DNA from: Macrothele yani
Lineage: Eukaryota; Arthropoda; Arachnida; Araneae; Macrothelidae
Assembly: GCA_039090855.1 (NCBI GenBank)
Contig: CM077002.1
Span: forward strand, 80,728,194 to 80,792,193
Direction of reading: 5' to 3'
DNA: 64,000 bases
Below, in pieces: positions 52,944 to 61,975 of this stretch (positions are counted from its first letter, which is position 1; each line of letters starts with the position of its first letter). Below the pieces are notes generated by a model. That model saw nothing but the letters and a program-made list of their open reading frames with translations. It did not search any database and was not told the origin of the DNA. Position numbers and translations under genes: made by a program.

Positions 52944-54164
52944 CACTGAACAGCAATTGAATTAGAGATACCTGTCTAGTAACGTGTAGCAGCACCTGTC
53001 TCCTGATGACGGCGGCGATTCGTCTCGGCATGGACTCGACAAGACACCGGAAGCGTTGGGAAGCCATACGGATCAATGATCCCTGAACAAGCTCCCACAG
53101 TTCACGAAGATTTGATGAAGGGGCGTCACAGCCTAGAACACCTCTCTCGATGGCATCCCAGATGTGCTAGATGGGATTGAGGTCAGCTGACCTAGCTGGC
53201 CAAGGAAGCGAGGCCACGTTGGTGTAGTGTTCATCCAACCATTCGGATACAATTCGGGAGCGATAGCACGGTGCATTGTTTTGTTGCAGGATGAGGTCCC
53301 CAGTGGAATGTTGAAGACGCACAAACGGGAGCAAATGGCCGTCCACGATATCCCGGTAACGTTGACCTGTGAGGGAAGATGTGACACGTACCAGGGGTCC
53401 CATTTCAGTCTACGTAAACAGTCCCTAGACGAGAATGCCACCCCCACCAGCCTGAAGAGTACCCTGCTGGCAAGAAGGATCCATCGCTTCATGTGGTTTG
53501 CGCCGTACTCGTATCCTACCATCCGCATGTACCAACGTGAATCTCGACTCATCAGTCCATACAACATTTTCCCACATGTCTATAGGGTCCAGTGGCGATG
53601 CTCCCGCGCCCATGCTAATCTTTGCACCCTGTGATGTGCGGTCAGCAGCGGTACTCTCGTGGGACGATGGCTTCTGTACCCTATAGCGAGGAGATGGTTC
53701 TGAATGGTGTGGCTGCTTACACGTTTTTGTGCACCAGCGTTAAATTGCCGAGTGATTTCTTGCACTGTGGCCCGTCTATCCGCTGTTACAATGCCAGCTA
53801 GCCGACAACGATCCCGCTCATCTACACGCTGTTATCCACGGCAGTTAGCCCTTGCAGGGATATTTTTACCGGATACGATATACTCACGGTGCACCCGTGA
53901 CACAGTGGCTCGTGAAAATCCCAGTGGCTGCACGACTTCCGAGATGGAGTGACCCATTCGTCAGGCCCCGACAATTTGCCCACAATCAAATGCGCTTAGA
54001 TCCTTCGTCTTACCCATACTGCGTCCGACTCTTGCTGATTCCCGTCGCATCACTCCTTATATTTTCGGATCGCTGCATACGTCATGTCGTTTCCGTTTAC
54101 AGGGCCGCCCAGAGCACCACATTTGCATAACGCCAGCTGTCTCTAATTCAATTGCTCTTCAGTG
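52944..54164 (-). mobile_element. Tc1-like element, inactive
   Basis: TA at 52942-52943 and 54165-54166. Ends CACTGAACAGCAATTGAATT and its complement (AATTCAATTGCTCTTCAGTG) match over ~27 bp. Transposase frames on the minus strand: 53765-53580, 53613-53425 (VVWTDESRFTL, first Asp) and 53403-53167. In the last, the second catalytic Asp is Asn (QQNNAPC) and the Glu codon after DLNPI is TAG. It is therefore dead at two of three catalytic positions, besides frameshifts. Confidence 0.85.
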
Positions 54165-54166
54165 TA

Positions 54167-55013
54167 TGTAAAGTACATTATTGAAATGATGTTTTTCGAT
54201 TAAACGTTTCATTTTTTGCTATTGTTTAACAGTGAGGAACAATACAGTACGAGTAGATTTTTACAGTACATGTACAGTATTTGTACTTTAAACACAGCGT
54301 GCGTATTTCGATGCAGGCTGTAAAATACGTACAAATCACTTAGCTACCACACTGCACCATGATTTTAATTCCTTGTCTCCTATCAGACCACCGCTAACAG
54401 GAATAATTTTTGACCAGAATGAATTTGATCAACTGAAAAACACATAATGAAATGCATCACTGTCAGTTTCGTGAACTCTAACATTCTTGCTGTTTTCGTT
54501 TGCGCTGATGAATAAGTTTGCTAATTTCACCCTTGTTTCTCTAAAGTTCGCGTACTTGACTTTTGCCAACTTTTGGAAGCGTTTGGCAAGAATCTGCACA
54601 CTTGAATTTTCTCTTTCAGCCACATTTAGAATTTCTATTTTTCTTTCAACATCAGCCGTTTTCTCTTGATCATGAATTTCAGAATCAACGAGTTGTCCGA
54701 ATAAAAATTGCATACATTTGCTTCAACTTACACAAACACAAAATAGCTGTGAAACTGAAAGAATAGTGACAGTTGCGTACGAAACAAGGTAGTGAACTGA
54801 TTCGATTTCAGAAAGGTGCGGTTGCCTACATTTATTCTTCGTGTTTAAGGTCTTTACATTTTGTTAAAGCTCTTATGCTGGTTATCCAAAGAAGGGGAAC
54901 AAATTTGACAACAAAATGAACCGTGGGCAATATGGGAAGTAGTTGTTAGTGTTGAAGAATAGGCAGTGGATTTAGTCGTTTTTTGGAATGCAGCAAAGGT
55001 GGTTCAGGATTTG
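54167..55013. other. Unassigned AT-rich sequence
   Basis: No gene, repeat or terminal structure recognised. Both strands have only short open frames near 54430-54770 without family likeness. Confidence 0.4.
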
Positions 55014-55404
55014 CTTCGGTCAGCCGTGACCATGAATCGTTGCAGGCAGCCATCCACTGTACAACGTGCACCTGAGAACTCCCAGTCAATCTGCTGTGTG
55101 GAATGCAACATCACACATTTTTATTTTTCGAAGCGCTGGAGAAGGAATTCTCTGATTTTTCCTGTCTCGCGGTGTGGAAATAACATCACACCAATTTCGA
55201 GATTTTGAACGGCCGGGTCATCCGGATAGTTCGGGCGCCATTATAACGAAGTAAATTTCTCCGTCATTTTTGGTCTACGCCGGGATTCGAACCCGAGGCC
55301 GCTTATTCCGGAACAAGTCGCTCTACCAACTGAGCTACGCAGACTTTTATTCTGATTCCTATCTGCCTTTATGTCGTGTGCGTCCTGCTGGCAGGTACGT
55401 CACA
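55014..55404 (-). mobile_element. Partial second copy of the tRNA-bearing TRIM-like element
   Basis: Minus strand: 5' LTR 55404-55242 (163 bp), one spacer base, primer binding site at 55240-55229, then about 215 bp of core. Homology stops near 55014, where the purine tract and 3' LTR should follow. Core and LTR are plainly homologous to 28.37-28.96 kb (GTCAGCCGTGACCATGAATC is shared exactly) but diverged, so the family transposed more than once and over some time. Confidence 0.85.
55273..55344 (-). ncRNA. tRNA-like sequence, copy 3
   Basis: Again exactly 72 nt: acceptor GTCTGCG/CGTAGAC (a C-G pair changed to T-A on both sides, compensatory), D arm GCTC/GAGC fully paired, A-box TAGCTCAGTTGG, B-box GGTTCGAATCC. 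The centre reads CTTGTTCCGGAATAAG. The compensatory acceptor change argues that the fold, not just the promoter boxes, has been kept. Confidence 0.7.
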
Positions 55405-55482
55405 AGGCGTTTGAACCAATGTGAGAGTCAAAAAGCGATGTATTGTCCAATTTTAAGAAAATGTCCGTACTATTGAAACCTT

Positions 55483-55530
55483 GAAAATGAAGAAAGTTTT
55501 CGTGCGGAATATTATTATAATAGATGAACA
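55483..55530. repeat. Left flanking repeat of the Penelope-like element
   Basis: A ~45-bp sequence starting TTGAAAATGAAGAAAGTTTT recurs at 61927-61975 (TTGAAAATGAAGCAAGTTTT) with about 40 matches. It brackets the Penelope-like element and may be its target-site duplication or part of its terminal (pLTR) repeat. Confidence 0.6.
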
Positions 55531-55639
55531 AATTGCCGTCTTAAGCACGATATCATAAAATACTTTATTTAGATTCAAGATGTAAAACATACCTTTAGTA
55601 TTTACAAGTTAAAACCAATTAAAGTCATAAAGTAGTTAA

Positions 55640-55690
55640 AATCATGAGCACTTTTGAATTCACTTTGAATTCATCATCAGATGGAATAAA
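55640..55690 (-). ncRNA. Hammerhead-ribozyme-like motif at Penelope 3' end
   Basis: Minus strand CTGATGA followed by stem TGAATTC-AAAGT-GAATTCA and then AAAG. CUGAUGA and the stem II layout fit the hammerhead core, and Penelope-like elements are known to carry hammerheads. The expected GAAA reads AAAA, so this copy is probably inactive. Confidence 0.4.
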
Positions 55691-55878
55691 ACCAGAAGCA
55701 CAGCGGAAGTCAAAGGCAGCCTTTTATATATATCCCCCACCCCCACCCCGTTGTAATTTGTAACTGCGCATGTGTTAAGTTTCGTAGCCCATCCAGTTCA
55801 CAATGAGGCACAGGGTGGTTGTTTTCATAGTCCATGGGATGTTTCCATTGTATTGGAATGACATACGGATAGTCATCA

Positions 55879-56373
55879 TTACAACAAGTTATTATACCTG
55901 TAAATTAATAAACTCTCAGTCAGTAGGAGTTGGGATTTTATCCTTGGGGCAAAAAGAATATCCACATCGTTCCAACTGGGGATGTAGGTGCCTTGTCTGC
56001 ATAATCTTGATAATGCCGTGGACGCCAACGCCATCCAGATGCTGTATTGATGTTCGGAAAGTCTGCAGCGTAAGGTCCGGAAAGTGGATCCGATATACAT
56101 TTTACGAGCCAAATCTTGTTTGTTAGATTTTAGGAGAATGGCATACACTCTAAATTTATTCCAGGTGTCAACAGCATCTCGGTCATTTTTCACCAATGAC
56201 AAAATATTAACAGTTTTTTCGCCAAAACCCAGGCCATTCTTTTTACAAATAGTTCTTAAGGGGTTCGTAATACGTGGTAGGAATGGAATTGATCCCACGT
56301 ATTTAATAACTCTACGTTCACGCTGGAGAGTACAAGTATTTGCTACTTCTTGTTTTCGTACAAGTTTTTTCAC
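55879..56373 (-). pseudogene. Penelope GIY-YIG endonuclease segment
   Basis: 164 codons. A degenerate GIY-YIG core lies at VYAILL...KMYIGSTFRTLRCRLSEHQ (Tyr, Tyr-Ile-Gly, Arg, Glu-His), preceded by thumb sequence (RRVIKYVGSIPFLPRITNPLRTI). The endonuclease nicks target DNA for reverse transcription. It is separated from its RT by the Tigger insertion whose TA lies at 56376-56377. Confidence 0.65.
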
Positions 56374-56561
56374 TATACCGTGTTTCCCCGAAAATAAGAC
56401 CGGGTCTTATATGAATTTTGCTCCAAAAGACGCATTAGGGCTTATTTTCAGGAGATGTCTTATTTTTTCATGTAGTACCAACGTTTTTTTTTTTTTTTTG
56501 TCTTTTCATCTACATTTATTCATTTATTCATGTACAAAAATCTACATTTATTCAAATATAG

Positions 56562-57547
56562 TCATGTCATCTCCTTCTGGAACATCGTCATAACTCTCCA
56601 ACCCCAAATTTCGGCCTGTATTTCTTGCGACTCCATTTCCTGGAGAACCATTGACCCCAATCTCTCATGTTCAGCAATAAAGCACTCCTTAAATGAGCAC
56701 TTCTTGTCCATGTTGGCTGCTCGTTGTGCATTGGCAACACAGCTGTCAATAATTTTATCCCACGAATTCTTCACCCAAGTCACGACTTCTTGCAGGCTAG
56801 GCTTCACAAAGTTTCCACGCTGATTTCTCTCCGTTTTATTTTCAATGTAGTCATTGATTTCCATGCGCAAATGATCCTTGAATGGCTTGTTTATTGCAAT
56901 ATCAAGAGTCTGGAGATAGGCAGTCATTTCTGCGGGAATCATTATCTGTTCTTCTCTCTGCAAAGAAGTTCTTCGTGTCTTTAGCGCGGTGAGTGCTGGC
57001 TGAATCCCAGACTAGCCGACCTCTTTGGCCACCTCGCAAAACAAGTGGCCGCATTAAATCGACCCATTTCCTTATAACTGCTTGTGTGTACCAGGCGTTT
57101 TCGATTTCAAGAACATAAATGCCTGAAACACGTTCAATCTTATCTTTCTTGCCCTTAGTGATGATTAGAGGTGGGGCTTTCCATCCAGACGAATTGCTAA
57201 AACACAGGTAGCACGTGCACTTTCGTAGTCAGTGGAGGGAATGTATATTGACGAAGCACCCTTCTGATCAATTGTCGTTTGAGATCCTTGGCCCATAAAC
57301 ACTGAAGTTTCATCCATAGCAATCATGTTGGAGAGTTAATATTTAGAAAAGTCGATGCCATCAACAAAGGACTTAAATGCAAGTGCTCGTTTAATAACTT
57401 CAGTATCTTCCAGCTTCAACAGTTTTGTGGATCTTCTTAGAGACAGTTCATATCGCAGAAAGAAGTCATCCAGCCAGTGTTGTGATGCTTTGAATTATTC
57501 TGGGGATATTTCTAACTGTGGTGCTATTGCAAGGGCAAATACTTGCA
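56562..57547 (-). pseudogene. Tigger/pogo transposase, C-terminal part
   Basis: The clearest frame, 56963-56562 (133 codons), has LQTLDIAINKPFKDHLR and the C-terminal helical region of pogo/Jerky-type DDE transposases. Upstream, broken frames to 57547 include MIAMDETSVFMG (first catalytic Asp region) and QHWLDDFFLRYELSLRR-type DNA-binding wording. Several stops are present. Confidence 0.65.
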
Positions 57548-57549
57548 TA

Positions 57550-59080
57550 TAGTGCGTCGCATAAATATAGAGACAGAACAAATTCTCGAATAAAAAAGAA
57601 ACAAAAACGAGGTGAAATGTACACCTCATATTTATAGCAAAAATAGCATAGGACACGCAGCTGCACAATAGTTTGAGGGAAACATAACAATTCCAACGCC
57701 AAGTACAAGAAAAAACAGAAATACGCTGTCTCAAAAATATAAAGACTTACTAGTTATGAGCACCTCCGGTACGAATAGTGGAGCCGTTGTTTCGAATAAC
57801 ACTGAAAACCCGATTGGGCATGCTGTCCACCAAGTGATGTAAGTGTTCTGGACGGAGTGCGTACCAGCTTCGTTCAATCTGCTCTTTCAATGCCACCACA
57901 CTTGAGAACTGCCATCCATTCTCATACACATCACGAGCTAGCATACCCCAGAGGTTCTCGATAGGGTTCAGATCTTAACTGAGTGCTGGCCAATCCATTA
58001 AGGTCCCATGATGAGTGTTAAACCAGCTTTTCGTTGATGCAGATCGATGGATAAAGGCATTGTCTTGCTGGAACAGATAATCAGCACCGGCTAGAGTTTC
58101 GGCAAACGGTAGAAGGTGGCTGCTGAGTATGTCCTGATACGTTTCGGAGTTTTGCCTGCCTTGCAGGAAAGCGATATCCGTTATCCCGTTGAACGCAAAA
58201 GCTCCCCAGACCATCACAGATCCCGCTCTTTTCTGTCTGCTGAGGTGCGTGGCTAGTGTCGTAAATCATGCCAATAGCAGATCTAACCGTCAGGGCCGTC
58301 CAGGTTGAAATTTTTCTCATCGGAGAAAATAGTTGTGATCCACACGTCCGTCCAGTGCATGTGGCTGCTTGCCCATAACAATCTAGCTTTCTTGTGGCAC
58401 CGCGTGAGGTGTGGCAGACGGCGCATTTTACGGAGCACAATGTTGCGACTTTTCCTGATTCGTCGATGAACGGTGTCCTTTGAGACGGTGACACCAACAG
58501 TCCGAGAAACTTGACGTAGTGATAATCTTTGGGATGAAACTAAACGCATGATGGCACGATCATTTCGTCTGGTTGTTATTCGATGCCTTCCAGGCCGTTT
58601 TATGGCAGTTAGCGCACCACATTTCGATAAAGTCTTATGAATTACTGCCCTACTCCTCCCCATGACTAAACAAATTTTTGCTACAAGCAATCCATTTGCT
58701 CTCAGTCTCCAAATCTTCTGCACCTCCTCACCAGAAAGTTGACTGTTGCGTAGCATTTCAGCAAATGGATGTCTGACGGCAGGTTCGCTGTCTTTTGTTG
58801 GCTGGATCGAACTACGGCCCACGCGCGTGCGTACAACATGCTAATTTGTACATCTCATTTACATGTGGCTACTTTACATAGTTGTCTTTATATTTATGAG
58901 ACACCTAAAATTACACTATTTCACTTTGTGGTGTCCTTTTCACACAATCCGGTCATCTTGACGGATTGAAACGTTTGTTGTAGGGTTATGTCTAATTAGG
59001 TGACACTTCAGCTTCCTACCTATATTCGCATTGCGTTCACGGCGTAAAGTAGACTGTCTCTATATTTATGCGAAGCACCT
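57550..59080 (-). mobile_element. Tc3-like transposon with IR/DR ends
   Basis: TA at 57548-57549 and 59081-59082. The outer inverted repeats share GTCGCATAAATATAGAGACAG-like sequence (GTGC-TCGCATAAATATAG). A second, related inner repeat (CTCAAAAATATAAAGAC at 57730, CTCATAAATATAAAGAC in complement at 58888) lies about 176 bp in from each end in the same orientation as its outer partner. The intervening arms are unrelated. That is the IR/DR layout of Tc3 and Sleeping Beauty-type elements. It lies within the Tigger transposase gene. Confidence 0.75.
57750..58822 (-). pseudogene. Tc3-like transposase, broken
   Basis: Minus-strand frames 58822-58283, 58217-57975 and 57944-57750. The first carries a helix-turn-helix (LSGEEVQKIWRLRANG), GRHRITTRRNDRAI, and the first catalytic Asp in FSDEKNFNLDGPDG, wording characteristic of the Tc3 branch. 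FQQDNAFIH has the second Asp. DLNPIENLW has Glu 34 residues on, but the preceding Pro codon is TAA. Two frameshifts or stops make it inactive. Confidence 0.8.
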
Positions 59081-59082
59081 TA

Positions 59083-59400
59083 TCAGCCCTGCGCACAACA
59101 AAAGCCTTTGCTCTCCTGTCAGCAATCCATTCACAGATGATGTCTTCCAGCTCAGGAAATAATGGTTGCCGACCTGATCCACACTTGCGCTTCTTAGCAT
59201 TTCCCTCGTCCACCTGTTGACTGAGGTTATCGTACTCTTCTCGCCATTTTCGCACCATTCGGAGATCCAACTTCTTCTCTTTGCAGAAAGCCGTAAGATT
59301 CTTTCCCCGGTGTCCTCCACGATTCCTTCTTGTACTCGACGGAATAGCTCTTTCTTTTTGTACACATCTTGTGTGGGAGTCAAAATATTACTCCCTTTAA
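59083..59400 (-). pseudogene. Tigger/pogo transposase, N-terminal DNA-binding part
   Basis: Frames 59383-59066 and 59270-59083. They contain LRMVRKWREEYDNL and FPELEDIICEWIADRRAKA, the CENP-B-type helix-turn-helix of pogo proteins. The reading stops at ...VVRRAD exactly where the Tc3-like element begins and resumes beyond it with MQVFALAIA. Confidence 0.7.
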
Positions 59401-60424
59401 GTCAAGTGTAAATTGAAGACTGTGTTAATTATTAATCGACACAGGAGTGGCAACAAAAATGATGACAATTAAGAATGTACGTTCGGCCCCAAAATATTAA
59501 ATCTCTGATTTTTAAAAAAATTATTGCAGTCACTGTTGCCAACACAATAACTTGGACAGGGACGAACTCCTTTCGTAATCCATTGAAGGCAGTTAGAACA
59601 CTTCTTACTTTTTCTTTGAGTTCGCATGTGTCCCCCCCCCCCCCCCATTTCTAAAAACACACACCGCCTGTTGATGAATAACTTTTCCGCCAAAGATAGC
59701 GTTCACCGGCAAAATTTCCACTTCGGATTCCCTTTTCGGAACTGGATGTTACAGCTACCGAACAAAAGACGGCTTCTTTTCATCTTCCGCTAGCTCTCTG
59801 AACCGAACTGAATAGATGCGCCATAATTACAAAAACCATATCCTCGGCTGTGATTTCAAAGCTAATCGGCTTTCTTTCTTACTCTGGATTTTCAAGGCAA
59901 ATTAAACTCATGAACACGGTATCCTCCAGTGATTTTGGCACTCGCTTCAGTTTTTTGAACAGTAATAGGCTGACTGACTACGGTACTACGTATCGTAACT
60001 GGGGATTATTTTCTGGGTAGGGCTTGTATTACGAGCATCCGGAAAAATCATGCTAGGGCTTATTTTCCGGTTAGGTCTTACTTTCGGGGAATTACGGTAT
60101 TAGATGGTTAGCCAAAATCAACTGCTAGTTTTGTAATAAATGAAATCTCCTTACTCTTATCAGTTTCATAAGACGAATACGTATAGGCTTTTTTTACCAA
60201 GAACCTCAAGGCAGATAGTTTGTGGTTTGTAGATGGTAAGAATTGTAAGGTATTAAAGTTGAAATGGAATTATGTTTCCGACAGACTGAAAATGAAACTG
60301 TATTAAATACTTATTGGCGGTGAAGGAGGAGGTTCAGGAAAGGGAGTTTATTATAACACTCAGGTTCAATCGTGAAATTTATGGTCTCAAATTTAGAAGA
60401 TAAAAGGTCAGCAAATTTGCTAAG

Positions 60425-61033
60425 TCAGTCAGTAGTGGTTGGCGAAAAGATCAGGATGTTATCGACATACCTCTGATACAGTAGTGGTTTTATTTCGGCA
60501 TTGGGCAAAACTTCACTTTCCAAGGATTGAAGGAGCAATTCAGCCAGAGTACCAGATAGGAAAAAACCAACGGGTGCACCATTCAGTTGCTTGTAAACGG
60601 TATTATAATGCCGAAAGTAGGTTCTATTGTATACAAACTTAGGAGCAGACAAAATTGCTTGAATTTCCAATGAGTTGTAAATATTCTGACTTTGAAGTTT
60701 TTGTTCTATAATGGAATGTACGGTAGGAATTGGTACATTAGGGAACAGTGATACTATATCCAGGGCGGCCATAATGAAATGGGTAGGTGAAGAGAATGAG
60801 TTAAGTTGGGTTATTATTTGAAAGGAGCTAGAGAGAGAGAGAGAGAGAGAGAGATGAGAATTAGAAATGAGAGATGCTGACAACTTGGCCAATGCACACT
60901 CTAATGATCGGGAAGGACTACAATAGGCTGAAACCAGTGGCCGAACTGGATAACCGGGTTTGTGAAGTTTCACTTTCCCGAATAATTCGGGAATTCTGGG
61001 ACCTGGGGGTGGTTGAAGACTAGAAAATAGCAC
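60425..61033 (-). pseudogene. Penelope reverse transcriptase core
   Basis: 202 codons. It contains KVKLHKPGYPVRPLVS (RT2-like), ALDIVSLFPNVPI (motif A, catalytic Asp), LNGAPVGFFLSGTLAELLL (motif B equivalent) and YQRYVDNILIF (motif C). The canonical YVDD reads YVDN, losing one metal-binding Asp. A (GA)n run at about 60832-60853 is translated as Ser-Leu repeats and probably expanded inside the gene. Confidence 0.8.
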
Positions 61034-61056
61034 AGAAGGTAAAGCGTGGTTAGTTT

Positions 61057-61589
61057 TTAGTCGTTAAGGGCTGATATAGTTGCTTCAATTAGTTCTTTTT
61101 TGCAGATTGAATGTGGGATTTCATCGATCAACTTTTTCATTTTTACTAGATAATCCAAGCAATTTAACACTACAAGTTGGGGTGTTTTATCAGCACTAAG
61201 GATGGAAATATTAGGGTCCTTCTTTAGTAAAATGAGTTCTCTCTTTTCTTCCTTGAGTTGACTGGTTTCCGGTTCAATCCGTTGAAGACTGTTATGAGTA
61301 GGTAACTGTTGAGCTACTTGAAATCGAACCCGTTCTTGGTCAGAGTTAAGTATAGCCTGAATTATAAGTTCAATCTGAGGAATTATCATAATGGGATCAA
61401 GCTTCTCTGGTGGAAAGGAGTACTTAAGTCCCTTTTGCATAGCTTGTCGTTGGGGAGAGTACAAGATAGTGTCACTAAGATTAGCATAATTCTCCCTACG
61501 AGTTTCCACCTCTTCAGAAACTCAGCCTCGTAATTTTTTTGAGTGTTTTGAATAGAATTAGCTTCGGCTAAAGCTATGGATGTCGTCAT
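61057..61589 (-). pseudogene. Penelope N-terminal region
   Basis: Frames 61589-61386 and 61509-61057. They hold QKGLKYSFPPEKLDP and ISILSADKTPQLVVLNCLDYLVKM, the 'LKADKGxxxVVxDxxDY' block found upstream of Penelope RT. One frameshift near 61040 separates it from the RT core. Confidence 0.7.
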
Positions 61590-61926
61590 AATAATAATCC
61601 GGTTCGACAGTATCTGATGAAACTCGTGGGTTAAGCGCTGATGAGCTTGATACGTTTTACGCTGCAGGTAGTATAGGTAATCTCTTTTTTGCCAAATAGT
61701 ATTAGATAATCGCTTACCTTCAGCAGATCAAAGAATGGTGTTGTCTCTTGAGGATATTGGGGCCAGTCGTATGCGTAGGAATCTTGGAATTATGCACAGG
61801 TTCTTATATTTAAGGAGGAATTGTAAGTGAGCCATTTCTGAAGATAACGTCCGACAAAACTTACAGTAAAGTTTTGATGTTAAATTCATATATTGAAACA
61901 AATACCTCTAGACTGCAGGTAAGAAC

Positions 61927-61975
61927 TTGAAAATGAAGCAAGTTTTCGTGCCGAATATTATTTATATAATAAATG
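61927..61975. repeat. Right flanking repeat of the Penelope-like element
   Basis: Partner of 55483-55530: TTGAAAATGAAGCAAGTTTT and the following ~28 bp, with a few mismatches. Confidence 0.6.

Larger units (their letters stand above)
56378..60097 (-). mobile_element. Tigger/pogo-like DNA transposon, itself interrupted
   Basis: TA at 56376-56377 and 60098-60099. Ends CCGTGTTTCCCCGAAAATAA and the complement of TTACTTTCGGGGAATTACGG. Inner GGGCTTATTTTC repeats are typical of this family's terminal region. Native length is about 2.19 kb once the inner 1,531-bp insert is removed. Confidence 0.8.
55531..61926 (-). mobile_element. Penelope-like retroelement, split by a nested insertion
   Basis: The minus-strand coding order is N-terminal region 61589-61057, RT 61033-60425 and GIY-YIG endonuclease 56373-55879. 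A 3.7-kb Tigger element interrupts RT thumb from endonuclease. Without it the element is about 2.7 kb, normal for the class. The 3' end (left) has AATAAA on the minus strand near 55570 and a hammerhead-like motif. Flanked by ~45-bp direct repeats. Confidence 0.8.

Noticed and set aside
56084..56593. 169-codon plus-strand frame
   Set aside because: Antisense to the Penelope endonuclease and crosses the Tigger boundary, so it cannot be an ancestral gene.
57726..58905. A separate element nested inside the 57.55-59.08 kb element
   Set aside because: The inner repeats lie at equal distance (~176 bp) from both outer ends and only one transposase is present. IR/DR ends explain this more simply.
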